In this document: positions 45,512 through 53,876 of the stretch, in pieces
How the letters are laid out: each line of letters opens with the position of its first letter
Numbering within the stretch: the first letter of the stretch is position 1
NCBI GenBank assembly: GCA_046294345.1
Contig: JBKBJT010000010.1
Span: forward strand, 1-64,000
From: Ferrovibrio sp046294345
GTDB lineage: Bacteria; Pseudomonadota; Alphaproteobacteria; Ferrovibrionales; Ferrovibrionaceae
Direction of reading: 5' to 3'
DNA length: 64,000 nt
Translations under genes and position numbers: made by a program
Notes under the pieces: model-generated
Database searches by the model: none
What the model saw: only the letters and a program-made list of their open reading frames with translations
What the model was told of the DNA's origin: nothing

Positions 45512-46726
45512 ATGGATTACGAAGCCCTCTTCGGCCAGGCGGTCGACAAGTTGCGCGCGGAAAAGCGCTATCGGATTTTCACCGAACTGGCCCGCAATTG
45601 CGGCAGCTTTCCGGTTGCCGACAATTACAGCGGCATCGGTCCGGCCAAGATCACCATCTGGTGCTCGAACGACTATCTCGGCATGGGCCAGCATCCGTCC
45701 GTGATCCAGGCCATGCAGCAGGCCGCCGCCCAGTTCGGCGCCGGCGCCGGTGGCACGCGCAATATTTCCGGCAACAGCCATGCCGTGGTCGAACTGGAAG
45801 CCGAACTGGCCGATCTGCACGGCAAGGAAGCCGCCCTGGCCTTCATGTCGGGCTACATAGCCAACCAGACCTCGCTGTCGACGCTCGCCAGACTGCTGCC
45901 CGGTTGCATCATCCTGTCGGATGCCGACAACCACAATTCGATGATCGAGGGCATCCGCCAGTCCGGCTGCGAGCGTCATATCTTCCGCCACAACGACGTT
46001 GCGCATCTCGAAGAGTTGCTGAAGGGCCTGCCGGCGGACCGACCGAAGCTGGTTGCCTTCGAAAGCGTCTATTCGATGGATGGCGATATCGCCCCGATCC
46101 ATGCCATCTGCGACCTGGCCGACAGATACGGCGCCATGACCTATCTGGACGAGGTGCATGCCGTCGGCCTTTATGGCAACCGGGGCGGCGGCATCGCCGA
46201 CCGCGACAATGCCATGCAGCGCCTGCACATCATCCAGGGCACGCTGGGCAAGGCCTTCGGCGTCGTGGGCGGCTATATCGCCGGCTCGAAGACCATGGTC
46301 GATGCCGTGCGATCCTATGCCCCGGCCTTCATCTTCTCCACCGCCATGCCGCCGGCGATTGCCGCCGCCGCAGCCGCCAGCGTACGGCATCTCAAACAGA
46401 GCCAGGCCGAGCGTAACCGCCATCAGGAACGTGCCGCGACCCTGCGCCGGATGCTGCTGAACGCCGGCCTGCCGGTGCTGGTCAACCAGAGCCATATCGT
46501 GCCCGTCATGGTCGGCGATCCGGCCCTGTGCAAGGCCGCCTCCGACATGCTGCTGGCCGATCACGGCATCTACATCCAGCCGATCAACTACCCGACGGTG
46601 CCGCGCGGCACCGAGCGGCTGCGCATCACACCCACGCCGGTGCATACCGATGCGATGATGCAAGCCCTGACCACCGCGCTGCTGGATGTCTGGCAGCGCC
46701 TGGGCCTGAGCCGCAAGGCGGCCTGA
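45512..46726 (+). CDS. hemA: 5-aminolevulinate synthase
   Basis: Condenses glycine and succinyl-CoA to 5-aminolevulinate, the first step of haem synthesis by the C4 route used by alphaproteobacteria. The 404-residue PLP enzyme has WCSNDYLGMGQHP, GAGAGGTRNISGNSHAVVELE, FESVYSMDGD, YLDEVHAVGLYG and the PLP lysine in GTLGKAFGVVGGY (K247). Length and motifs fit the Rhodobacter-type ALAS rather than a BioF-type relative. The start MDYEALFGQAVDKLRAEKRYR is typical. Confidence 0.96.
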   Translation: MDYEALFGQAVDKLRAEKRYRIFTELARNCGSFPVADNYSGIGPAKITIWCSNDYLGMGQHPSVIQAMQQAAAQFGAGAGGTRNISGNSHAVVELEAELADLHGKEAALAFMSGYIANQTSLSTLARLLPGCIILSDADNHNSMIEGIRQSGCERHIFRHNDVAHLEELLKGLPADRPKLVAFESVYSMDGDIAPIHAICDLADRYGAMTYLDEVHAVGLYGNRGGGIADRDNAMQRLHIIQGTLGKAFGVVGGYIAGSKTMVDAVRSYAPAFIFSTAMPPAIAAAAAASVRHLKQSQAERNRHQERAATLRRMLLNAGLPVLVNQSHIVPVMVGDPALCKAASDMLLADHGIYIQPINYPTVPRGTERLRITPTPVHTDAMMQALTTALLDVWQRLGLSRKAA

Positions 46727-46852
46727 AGCCACCGGCCCAACCGGAAGATTCATAAACCGGGTCGGAAATCCCCTCTGCGGCGGGCGAGGGCATATTTTCC
46801 GCCGCGTTTCCAAATTTTTATCTGTTTGGGGCGTTTCTGTATGGCATGAACG

Positions 46853-46918
46853 ATGGATATTCATGAGCTACTTGTAGTAGTTTTTGAAATATTCAAATCT
46901 CTATCCTGCAACGCCGCG
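46853..46918 (+). other. AT-rich tract with palindrome upstream of the P-loop gene
   Basis: This stretch is far richer in A/T than the rest of the window and contains the perfect palindrome TTTGAA-ATA-TTCAAA at 46883-46897. It could be read as extra N-terminal codons of the next gene, but its composition argues for a promoter or protein-binding region instead. Confidence 0.45.
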
Positions 46919-47413
46919 ATGTCGCAACAGATCTTCCGCTCGCTCACGGATTTCGGGTTTTCCATTTCCCAGCTGCAGACCCTGCGGGAACGGCTGAGTG
47001 TGCCCCAGTTCGTCTATTTTTCCGGCCCGGCCGGCGGCGGCAAGACCAAGGCTGCCTTGATGGTGGCTTGGACCTATTTCCAGGCCCTGAACCGGCCGAT
47101 CAGGTTCGACGGCCAGGACATGACCACCGACCAGATCCGCCAGGCCGCCAAGGAGCATAACTACGCCATCCTGTTCAACGACATGGCATCGGTGCACGAT
47201 TACATGAAAGCCGGCTATTGCCTGGATTGCCGGATGATAGCCCTTGGCATCGCCTTCGATGGGCCGGCGATCGCCGCCCAGGCCCATGCGTATCTGCTGG
47301 CCTATCTGCCGGGATTGGCGACCCGAAACGATGTCACCGTCATCGCCGTCGGCCGCGACAGCGAGGATCCCGACAACCCCGTTCACAACGTCGATCTCTA
47401 CGCGCCTGAGTAA
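46919..47413 (+). CDS. Orphan P-loop protein, possibly a reduced GspE/PilT-like ATPase
   Basis: A 164-residue protein with a Walker A loop SGPAGGGKT (about 35-43), preceded by FGFSISQLQTLRERLSVPQFVYF, which resembles the lead-in of GspE/PilT/DotB ATPases. The usual Asp box, Walker B and His box are not evident; the region IRQAAKEHNYAILFNDM loosely recalls the Walker B approach. At 164 residues it is far shorter than the family. No pilus or secretion genes are nearby. The start is uncertain: an ATG at 46853 would add 22 residues from a very AT-rich stretch. Function unknown; it may bind but not hydrolyse nucleotide. Confidence 0.55.
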   Translation: MSQQIFRSLTDFGFSISQLQTLRERLSVPQFVYFSGPAGGGKTKAALMVAWTYFQALNRPIRFDGQDMTTDQIRQAAKEHNYAILFNDMASVHDYMKAGYCLDCRMIALGIAFDGPAIAAQAHAYLLAYLPGLATRNDVTVIAVGRDSEDPDNPVHNVDLYAPE

Positions 47414-47467
47414 CTGCGCATGCTCTGCGCCATGTTGCCGCAGATCGCATATTCGACCCGGATTCGT

Positions 47468-47508
47468 TTGATCTCGATCAACGCGGACTGACTCCCGATT
47501 GTCATGAT
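47468..47508 (+). promoter_or_regulatory. FNR/FixK-type box and -10 of ompW
   Basis: TTGATCTCGATCAA (47468-47481) is a perfect match to TTGAT-N4-ATCAA. CATGAT (47503-47508) sits where the -10 of a class II FNR-activated promoter should be, with the box centred about 41 bases before the predicted start. OmpW genes are FNR/Anr-controlled in gammaproteobacteria, which supports the call. Confidence 0.72.
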
Positions 47509-47591
47509 GCGCCCGCGACGTTCCTCCCCGGACGCGCGGAACAGGCATCGCTACAGTTTGGCGATGCGGATAAATGACAATGGAGCGCATG

Positions 47592-48245
47592 ATGCGTATC
47601 GGAAAAACTCTCGCGGCCGCCGGCGCGGCTCTTCTGCTGTTTGGCGCGCTTCCCACTGAAGTCTTCGCCCAGGATGGCAAGTCCGCCGGCGACATCATGG
47701 TGCGCGGCCGCATTATCGGCCTGCTGCCCGACGAGGATTCCACGGTGACTGTAATCGGCGGCGACGTCGATGCCAGCAACGCCTATACCGGCGAAGTGGA
47801 TTTCACGTATTTCTTCACCGACAACATCGCGGCCGAACTGATCGCGGCCACCACCAAGCACAAGATGCAGGTGGATGGCAGCAGCAGCGGCAATGTGGGC
47901 CTGGGCAATGTGTGGCTGCTGCCGCCGACGCTCACCCTGCAGTACCACTTCATGCCGAAACAGGCTTTCAGCCCCTATATCGGTGCCGGCGCGACCTACG
48001 CGGTTTTCTATAACAAGGATGTCCCCAGCACTCTGCGCAGCGTCGACTATGACAATGCCTGGGGCGTCGCCCTGCAGGCCGGCTTCGACTACAAGATCGC
48101 CGGCAACTGGTACTTCAACGCCGACGTGAAGAAGATTTTCCTGAACACCGACGTCACGGTGGTTACGAGCAACGGCACCGTGGTCAACGCGGATGTCGAT
48201 CTCGACCCCTGGGTGGTCGGCGTCGGCGTCGGCTACAAGTTCTGA
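47592..48245 (+). CDS. OmpW-family outer membrane protein
   Basis: A 217-residue outer-membrane beta-barrel with a signal peptide ending TEVFAQ (about residue 27) and the OmpW opening GDIMVRGRIIGLLPDEDS. Later barrel strands VDFTYFFTDNIAAELIAATTKH, LPPTLTLQYHFMP and the C-terminal phenylalanine (GVGVGYKF) are diagnostic. OmpW/OprG forms a narrow channel for small hydrophobic molecules. Of several ATG codons I chose 47592 because GGAG is 7 bases upstream. The FNR-type box 110 bases upstream suggests induction at low oxygen. A terminator follows. Confidence 0.9.
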   Translation: MRIGKTLAAAGAALLLFGALPTEVFAQDGKSAGDIMVRGRIIGLLPDEDSTVTVIGGDVDASNAYTGEVDFTYFFTDNIAAELIAATTKHKMQVDGSSSGNVGLGNVWLLPPTLTLQYHFMPKQAFSPYIGAGATYAVFYNKDVPSTLRSVDYDNAWGVALQAGFDYKIAGNWYFNADVKKIFLNTDVTVVTSNGTVVNADVDLDPWVVGVGVGYKF

Positions 48246-48327
48246 TCAGGCATCCGGGTCCGAGCGATCGGACCCGGTCCGCCCTCGGGTCGTATCCGGC
48301 GGTTAATCCACCCTCGCCGCCGGACTC

Positions 48328-48366
48328 CGCCCCGCCGCCTCCGCCTCCTGGCGGGGGCGTTTTTTT
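48328..48366 (+). terminator. Rho-independent terminator after ompW
   Basis: CGCCCCGCC pairs with GGCGGGGGCG (one bulged G) around a 13-base loop, followed by TTTTTTT. Confidence 0.85.
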
Positions 48367-48444
48367 GCCTGCCGGCCTGCTTGACCCTCGCAGCGCGGCC
48401 CGCATCATGGGCGCCCCGAATGCGCCCACCCGGCAGGATCCGCC

Positions 48445-48744
48445 ATGACCATCCATCCCGAACTGCAACGCTTGCGCGACAGCATCGACAATATCGATGC
48501 CGCCTTGATCCATCTGCTGGCCGAACGCTTCAAATGCACCCAGGCCGTCGGCCGCCTGAAGGCCGCCGAGAACCTGCCCCCGGCGGATCCGGCCCGCGAG
48601 GCGCGCCAGATCGCCCGCCTGCGCCAGCTGGCCGAAACCGCCAAACTGGATCCCGATTTCGCCGAGAAATTCCTCGCCTTCATCGTGCGGGAAGTGATTC
48701 ATCATCACGAGGCCATCGCCGAACAGGCGAAATCGGCCCGCTAG
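48445..48744 (+). CDS. Chorismate mutase, AroQ class
   Basis: Converts chorismate to prephenate for phenylalanine and tyrosine synthesis. The 99-residue all-helical protein has the AroQ pattern: LQRLRDSIDNIDAALIHLLAERF, CTQAVGRLKAAENL, DPAREARQIARLRQLA and ending in FIVREVIHHHEAIAEQ. Catalytic Arg, Lys and Gln residues are in the expected helices. There is no signal peptide, so it is cytosolic. No other aro or phe gene is nearby. It converges with the DUF3309 gene. Confidence 0.93.
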   Translation: MTIHPELQRLRDSIDNIDAALIHLLAERFKCTQAVGRLKAAENLPPADPAREARQIARLRQLAETAKLDPDFAEKFLAFIVREVIHHHEAIAEQAKSAR

Positions 48745-48752
48745 GCAAACTG

Positions 48753-48911
48753 CTATATCCGGCCCATCAGCAACAGAACGATCACGATGATCAGCAGGAT
48801 GCCGATGCCGCCGCTGGGGTAATAGCCCCAGCCGCTGCTGTATGGCCAGGTCGGCACGGCGCCGATCAGCAGGATGATCAGGATGATCAGGAGAATGGTG
48901 CCGATACCCAT
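48753..48911 (-). CDS. DUF3309 small membrane protein
   Basis: A 52-residue protein, MGIGTILLIILIILLIGAVPTW in segments, then SSGWGYYPSGGIGILLIIVIVLLLMGRI. Two hydrophobic helices flank the WGYYPSGG turn, which is the DUF3309 pattern. Function unknown; common in alpha- and betaproteobacteria. AAAGGGCG lies upstream of the ATG. It ends 8 bases past the chorismate mutase stop, converging with that gene. Confidence 0.85.
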   Translation of the reverse strand: MGIGTILLIILIILLIGAVPTWPYSSGWGYYPSGGIGILLIIVIVLLLMGRI

Positions 48912-49004
48912 GCCATCGCCCTTTCGGAGTTGAAGTTACGGGCCAATATGAATTTATGAGACGGGCCGGCGGGCATGCCCGCCGGCCGCGGCACGCGCCG
49001 GTTC

Positions 49005-49322
49005 CTACTTCACCACGAGGTCGTTACGCACGCTGCGCACGCCCTGCACGCTGCGGGCGATCTGCTCGGCCCTCGTCTTGGCCTGGGCGGTATCGACGAA
49101 ACCGCTCAGCTGCACGACATCCTTGAAGGTCTCGACACTGATCTGGCCGGCCTTGGTGACCGGATCCCGGATCAGCTCGGCCTTAACCTTGGTGGTGATG
49201 GCCGCCGAATCGATATATTCGCCGGTCGATTCCTGCTTCGACGTCGAGGAGCAGGCAGCAACGCCTCCACCCAGCATCGCCACGATGGCAAGGCTGCGGG
49301 CAACAGAACCAATGGTCAGCAT
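49005..49322 (-). CDS. BON-domain lipoprotein
   Basis: A 105-residue envelope lipoprotein. The signal peptide ends in lipobox GVAAC (Cys 24), so the protein is lipid-anchored. The rest is one BON domain: DSAAITTKVKAELIRDP, ISVETFKDVVQLSGFVDT and AEQIARSVQGVRSVRNDLVV. BON domains bind phospholipid or stabilise the envelope under stress. It stands near a glycine-zipper lipoprotein in the same orientation. Confidence 0.9.
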   Translation of the reverse strand: MLTIGSVARSLAIVAMLGGGVAACSSTSKQESTGEYIDSAAITTKVKAELIRDPVTKAGQISVETFKDVVQLSGFVDTAQAKTRAEQIARSVQGVRSVRNDLVVK

Positions 49323-49417
49323 GTCAATTTCCTTTTTTCAGGTTGCTGATAGGGGATTGAGAATGTGCAGTGAAACGGACTGAACAGCCCGAACAGCCAG
49401 TGGCGCCGTTAAAACCC

Positions 49418-49684
49418 TCAGCGCCAGGCCGGTTTGCCGAGATTGATCTGGTCTTCGTCCGTCATCGCGCCGGTCGCCGCGCCGGCGGCGCCGCCGATCA
49501 CCGCGCCTGTCAAGGGCGCACCCATCACGGCACCGCCCACTGCGCCGGCTCCGGCGCCGATTGCGCCGCCTGAGAGCGCACGATCCGATGTGGAACTGCC
49601 GCAGGCGCTGACGCCGAGGCCGGCCGTCAGCAGGGCCATGGCCGCTGCGGCACCGACCAGCCGCTTTCTCGTCATGATCTGCAT
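49418..49684 (-). CDS. Glycine-zipper lipoprotein
   Basis: An 88-residue protein with a lipoprotein signal ending SACGSS (Cys about 28) and a Gly/Ala-rich zipper (GGAIGAGAGAVGGAV, then GAVIGGAAGAATGAM). Such small zipper proteins insert in the outer membrane or oligomerise; function unknown. I chose the ATG at 49684, which has GGAGG 6 bases upstream, over later or earlier ATGs. Confidence 0.8.
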   Translation of the reverse strand: MQIMTRKRLVGAAAAMALLTAGLGVSACGSSTSDRALSGGAIGAGAGAVGGAVMGAPLTGAVIGGAAGAATGAMTDEDQINLGKPAWR

Positions 49685-49804
49685 GATCGCCTCCATCGCT
49701 GTTTCTCTGCCTGCGCGGGGCATCCCACGCAGGGCAGTCGAAACCAGAACGATGTCAACTCATGCCGGTTCCCCACGCAGGCAGGGAAAGCCGCAGAAAT
49801 CTCA

Positions 49805-49828
49805 CAATTGCGGGAAATCCCGCGATTG
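49805..49828 (-). other. Hairpin downstream of the SDR gene
   Basis: GCGGG / CCCGC with loop AAAT, extended by CAAT / ATTG across one mismatch. It lies 5-30 bases past the SDR stop. No T-run follows on the minus strand, so it is at most a weak transcript end. Confidence 0.35.
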
Positions 49829-49833
49829 AGGCG

Positions 49834-50676
49834 TCAGACGAAGAAATCCGGGATCAGGTCGGTTTCAGCCGTGCCGGGATGCCGGTAACGGGCAAGATCC
49901 GTCAGCCCGGCTCCGCGCAGGACCTCATCGTCGATGAAGAAATTCCCGGTGCAGTCGCGCGACGGACGGGTCAGGATCACATGGGCCGCATCGGCCATGA
50001 TCTCCACCTTACGGCATTTCTTGCGCAGCTCGGGCCCGGTGATCACGTTCATCGCGTCGGTGTCGATGGCAGTGCGCGGCCACAGCGCGTTCACCGCCAC
50101 GCCCTTCTTGCGGAACTCGCCGGCCATACCCAGCACGCACATGCTCATGCCGAATTTCGCCATCGTATAGGCGACATGCGGACTGAACCAGCGCTCCTCC
50201 ATGCTCAGCGGCGGCGACAGGTTCAGGATATGCGGATTCTGCGCCTTCAGCAGATGCGGCAGGCATTTCTGGCTGCACAGATAGGTGCCGCGCGTATTGA
50301 TCTGGTGCATCAGGTCGTAACGCTTCATCGGCGTTTCCAGCGTGCCGGTCAGCGAGATGGCCGAAGCGTTGTTGACCAGGATATCGAGGCCACCGAAGGT
50401 TTCGACGGTCTTCTGCACGGCGGCTTCCACCACCGCCTCCTCGCGCACATCCACCACGATGGGCAACGCCTTGCCGCCCGCCTTTTCGATAGCCTCGGCC
50501 GCCGTGTAGATCGTGCCGGCCAGCTTGGGATGCGGCTCGGTGGTCTTTGCGGCGATGGCGATATTGGCGCCGTCTTTCGCTGCGCGCAGCGCGATGGCCA
50601 GGCCGATGCCGCGGCTGGCGCCGGTGATGAACAGGGTTTTGCCCTGCAGCGATCCGGTCTTGATGACTTCGGTCAT
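49834..50676 (-). CDS. Short-chain dehydrogenase (HSDL2-like SDR)
   Basis: A 280-residue SDR. Cofactor motif TGASRGIG (about 18), NNASA, and the catalytic set with S..YxxxK as AYTMAKFGMSM. The pattern LNLSPPLSMEERWF and the long C-terminal loop match the human HSDL2/bacterial SDR group linked to lipid metabolism. Substrate unknown. GGAGGACATC precedes the ATG. It starts 22 bases after the MBL hydrolase stop, so the two form an operon controlled from the palindrome at 51877. Confidence 0.87.
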   Translation of the reverse strand: MTEVIKTGSLQGKTLFITGASRGIGLAIALRAAKDGANIAIAAKTTEPHPKLAGTIYTAAEAIEKAGGKALPIVVDVREEAVVEAAVQKTVETFGGLDILVNNASAISLTGTLETPMKRYDLMHQINTRGTYLCSQKCLPHLLKAQNPHILNLSPPLSMEERWFSPHVAYTMAKFGMSMCVLGMAGEFRKKGVAVNALWPRTAIDTDAMNVITGPELRKKCRKVEIMADAAHVILTRPSRDCTGNFFIDDEVLRGAGLTDLARYRHPGTAETDLIPDFFV

Positions 50677-50698
50677 GATGTCCTCCCGGTTTTTTTGC

Positions 50699-51823
50699 TT
50701 ATTGCGCTGCCTGGTCGACGCTGTCGCAGCGCTGGAATTCGTAAACGCCCTTCTCATTCAGCCGCCGCACCACCAGCCCCTCGCGCATCAGGTGATGCAG
50801 ATGGGCCAGCGCCTCGCCGGCCGCCAGTGTCATGTGATCGCTGATATCCCGCCGGAACAGCAGCGGCAGCGTCTCGATCACCGTATGCGGCCGTTCCAGC
50901 GCCGCCAGCAGGGCATCAAGCCTGGTGGCATGGTGCCGCTGCAGCATGGCGATGCGCTGGTGCAGGCCAACGAAAGGATCGCCATGGGCCGGCAGCACCA
51001 GGATATCGCGCGGCAGATGGCTGAACTTGGCAAAGGAATCAAGATACTGCGTCAGCGGTCCAGCCTCGGGTTCGCCGGGATAGACGCCGATATGCGGCGA
51101 GATGCGCGGCAGCACCTGGTCGCCGGAGATCAGCACGTCGAGCGACGGGCAATACAGGCAGGCATGTTCCGGCGAATGGCCGCGACCGACGATCACCTGC
51201 CAGTCATGGGTGCCGATGCGGATGATGTCGCCCTCGGACATGCGATGGAAACCGCGCGGGATCGGCGTCACCGCCTTGGCGAAATTGCCGAAGCCGCGCG
51301 ACCTGATCGCGTCGAGCTGTCCCGCATCGAAGCCCAGTCGCTCGTAGAAGGCGACCACATCGGCCGGCACTTCGGGCAACCGCTCAAGCTCCAGCATGCG
51401 GCCAAAGCTCCATTCGCCCAGCGTCATCCACAGCGGCGCATCGAATTTCTGCTGCAGCCAGCCGGCCAGGCCCAGATGGTCGGGATGGAAATGCGTGCAC
51501 AGGATGCGAGTGATCGGTTTGCCGCCCAGATGGGCGGCGATCACCTGTTCCCAGATCGCCTGCAGCTTCGACGACCGCACGCCGGTATCCACCAGGGTCC
51601 AGCCCTCGCCATCCTCCAGCAGCCACAGATTGATGTAATCCAGGCCCGGGATCGGGATCGGCATGCGCAGCCACAGCACGCCCGGCCGCATCTGCATCAC
51701 CGCGCCATCGCCCGGCCGGCCGCCATTCGGCTCATTGGCAAAGGGATATTTCAGGCTGGCGCCGCCATCGGGCGTCGGCGTGCCGTCGATCATCGGAATG
51801 GAATCGTCTGCGGTATCTGCCAC
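50699..51823 (-). CDS. MBL-fold metallo-hydrolase
   Basis: A 374-residue binuclear-metal hydrolase. The zinc motif is THFHPDHLG (H111, H113, D115, H116); further ligands are in VGRGHSPEHACLY and SGDQVLPRISPHIG. The long C-terminal winged part (DALLAALERPHTVIETLPLLF) is typical of the LACTB2/acyl-related MBL group. It begins with a GTG; a later ATG has no site. It is followed by the SDR gene in one operon. Substrate may be a CoA ester, given the acyl-CoA dehydrogenase next door, but this is a guess. Confidence 0.88.
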   Translation of the reverse strand: MADTADDSIPMIDGTPTPDGGASLKYPFANEPNGGRPGDGAVMQMRPGVLWLRMPIPIPGLDYINLWLLEDGEGWTLVDTGVRSSKLQAIWEQVIAAHLGGKPITRILCTHFHPDHLGLAGWLQQKFDAPLWMTLGEWSFGRMLELERLPEVPADVVAFYERLGFDAGQLDAIRSRGFGNFAKAVTPIPRGFHRMSEGDIIRIGTHDWQVIVGRGHSPEHACLYCPSLDVLISGDQVLPRISPHIGVYPGEPEAGPLTQYLDSFAKFSHLPRDILVLPAHGDPFVGLHQRIAMLQRHHATRLDALLAALERPHTVIETLPLLFRRDISDHMTLAAGEALAHLHHLMREGLVVRRLNEKGVYEFQRCDSVDQAAQ

Positions 51824-51876
51824 GAAAGGCCTGCGGAGCTGGGGTTTTTGTTATGAGCGCCAACTGTAGTTTCCCG

Positions 51877-51892
51877 TTGACGTAAGCGTCAA
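51877..51892. promoter_or_regulatory. 16-bp operator-like palindrome upstream of MBL/SDR operon
   Basis: TTGACGTAAGCGTCAA is a perfect inverted repeat (TTGACG / CGTCAA) around TAAG, 54 bases before the MBL start. Its minus-strand half TTGACG also serves as a -35, with TACAGT 18 bases on as -10. It resembles the sites of LiuR-type MerR regulators of acyl-CoA degradation, by memory. Confidence 0.55.
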
Positions 51893-51920
51893 TGCGGCGA
51901 AGTCCAGCGGATCGGCCATG

Positions 51921-51949
51921 AAAAAGGCCGGGGCTATGCCGCCCCGGCC
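51921..51949 (-). terminator. Rho-independent terminator after acyl-CoA dehydrogenase
   Basis: Minus-strand 9-bp stem GGCCGGGGC / GCCCCGGCC with loop GGCATA, followed by TTTTT. Confidence 0.88.
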
Positions 51950-51983
51950 CGTTAATGACGTGTGACGCTACGGAAAAGGCGAT

Positions 51984-53777
51984 TTAGGCCCGTAGCAGTT
52001 CCGGCGTCACTTCGGCGAGCGCCGCGCTGCCTTCGGTGGCCGACCGGCACAGGCCATCCACCGTGGACAGCACCTGTTCGGCAAACAGCCGCGCCGACAC
52101 GATCTTGGCGGTGAAATACGGATCGGTGGACCCGCCCGCGATTTCCGCCTTCGCCGCCAGTGCCTGCCGCGCCAGCAGCCAGCCGCCCACCGTGGTGGCA
52201 AAGCCGCGCAGGAAGGGCGTCGCGCCGGCCAGCGCCGCGTTGGGATCCTTGGCCAGCTGCTGGCCCATCCAGACCGAGGCTTTGCCCAGCGACTTCAGCG
52301 CTCCATCCAGGTTCGCCTGGATGCTGGCGAAACCCTCGCCGGCCTTGGCCAGGTCCGCCACCGTGCCGCCAATCTCGGCGAACAGCGCCTTCACCGTCTC
52401 GCCGCCATTCAGCGGCAATTTGCGCGTCACCAGGTCGATGGCCTGGATGCCGTTGGTACCTTCATAAATCGGCAAGATGCGGGCGTCGCGGTAATGCTGG
52501 GCCGCGCCGGTTTCCTCGATGAAGCCCATGCCGCCATGGAGCTGCACACCCATGGATGCGACTTCGCAGCCGATATCGGTGGCCCAGGCCTTCGACAGCG
52601 GCGTGAACAGCTCCACCATTGCCTTCCAGTGCTTGCGCTGGGCTTCGTCGGGATGATGATGCGCGCGGTCGATGGCGGCCGCGTTCAGGTAGATCAGGCC
52701 GCGACACGCCTCGGTCAGGCTGCGCATCAGCATCAGCGTGCGGCGCACGTCGGGATGCTCGATGATCGCCACATGCTGCTCGGCATTCATGCCGGGATGG
52801 CGGCCCTGTTTGCGCTGCTCGGCGTAATCCAGCGCCTGCTGGTAGGCGCGCTCGGCAATCGCCAGACCCTGGCAGCCCACGGACAGGCGAGCGTTGTTCA
52901 TCATGGTGAACATGCAGCGCATGCCCTGGTTCTCGGCGCCCAGCAGCCAGCCGATGCATTCGTCATTGTCGCCGTAGCTCATCACGCAGGTCGGGCTGGC
53001 ATGGATGCCCAGCTTGTGTTCCAGCGACACCACGCGCAGATCGTTGCGCTTGCCCGGGTTGCCGTTGGCGTCGGGGATGAATTTCGGCACGATGAACAGC
53101 GAGATGCCCTTGGTGCCCGGCGGCGCATCGGGCAGGCGGGCCAGCACGAGATGCACGATATTCTCGGCCATGTCGTGTTCGCCATAGGTGATGAAAATCT
53201 TCATCCCCTTGATCTTGTAGGTCCCGTCGCCCACCGGCACGGCCTTCGACTTCAGCGCCCCCACATCCGAACCGGCCTGCGGCTCGGTCAAGTTCATCGA
53301 GCCGGTCCACTGGCCCGACACCATCTTGGGCAGGTACAGCGCCTTCTGTTCATCCGTGCCATGCGCCATGATCGCGTCGATGGCGCCCTGGGTCAGCAGC
53401 GGGCAGAGCGAAAACGAAAGATTGGCCGCCTGCACCATTTCCTGCGCCGCCATGGTCAGCGCCCAGGGCATCGCGCCGCCGCCGAGCTCTTCGGGAAACG
53501 GCATGCCGTTCCAGCCGCCATCGACGAATTTCCTGTAGGCATCGGCGAAGCCCGGTGCGGTGCGCACCACGCCGTTGTCCAGCTTGGCACCTTCCTTGTC
53601 GCCGCCGCGGTTGAGCGGCGAGAGCACGCCGGCCGCGAATTTGGCCGCCTCTTCCAGCACGGCGCCGGCGGTTTCGCCCTCGGCATTTTCCAGACCCGGC
53701 AGGGTGGCCAGTTCGGCCAGCCCGGCTATCTGCTCCAGGGTGAAACGCATATCCTTGACGGGGGCGGCGTATTCCAT
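51984..53777 (-). CDS. Acyl-CoA dehydrogenase (large C-terminal-extended type)
   Basis: A 597-residue FAD enzyme for alpha,beta-dehydrogenation of an acyl-CoA. FAD/substrate regions are MNLTEPQAGSDVGALKS, GMKIFITYGEHD and GCQGLAIAERAYQQALDYA; the catalytic Glu lies in IYEGTNGIQAIDL. The extra C-terminal domain of about 120 residues puts it in the ACAD group that includes DmdC and FadE-type long proteins. AGGGAGA before the ATG at 53777 fixes the start. Substrate chain is unknown. Its own terminator isolates it from the MBL/SDR operon. Confidence 0.92.
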   Translation of the reverse strand: MEYAAPVKDMRFTLEQIAGLAELATLPGLENAEGETAGAVLEEAAKFAAGVLSPLNRGGDKEGAKLDNGVVRTAPGFADAYRKFVDGGWNGMPFPEELGGGAMPWALTMAAQEMVQAANLSFSLCPLLTQGAIDAIMAHGTDEQKALYLPKMVSGQWTGSMNLTEPQAGSDVGALKSKAVPVGDGTYKIKGMKIFITYGEHDMAENIVHLVLARLPDAPPGTKGISLFIVPKFIPDANGNPGKRNDLRVVSLEHKLGIHASPTCVMSYGDNDECIGWLLGAENQGMRCMFTMMNNARLSVGCQGLAIAERAYQQALDYAEQRKQGRHPGMNAEQHVAIIEHPDVRRTLMLMRSLTEACRGLIYLNAAAIDRAHHHPDEAQRKHWKAMVELFTPLSKAWATDIGCEVASMGVQLHGGMGFIEETGAAQHYRDARILPIYEGTNGIQAIDLVTRKLPLNGGETVKALFAEIGGTVADLAKAGEGFASIQANLDGALKSLGKASVWMGQQLAKDPNAALAGATPFLRGFATTVGGWLLARQALAAKAEIAGGSTDPYFTAKIVSARLFAEQVLSTVDGLCRSATEGSAALAEVTPELLRA

Positions 53778-53876
53778 CTCGGTCTCCCTTGAACCGCGCG
53801 ACTGTACAATAAGGCGCTGCATAATATGGTCCGGAACGCCTAGCAAGGCCAATGCCCGCCGGCGTAAACTTGGCCC

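Noticed and set aside
49724..49833. Repeated CCCACGCAGG-like sequences as an attachment site
   Set aside because: The two copies are short and imperfect, and no integrase or foreign segment is nearby.
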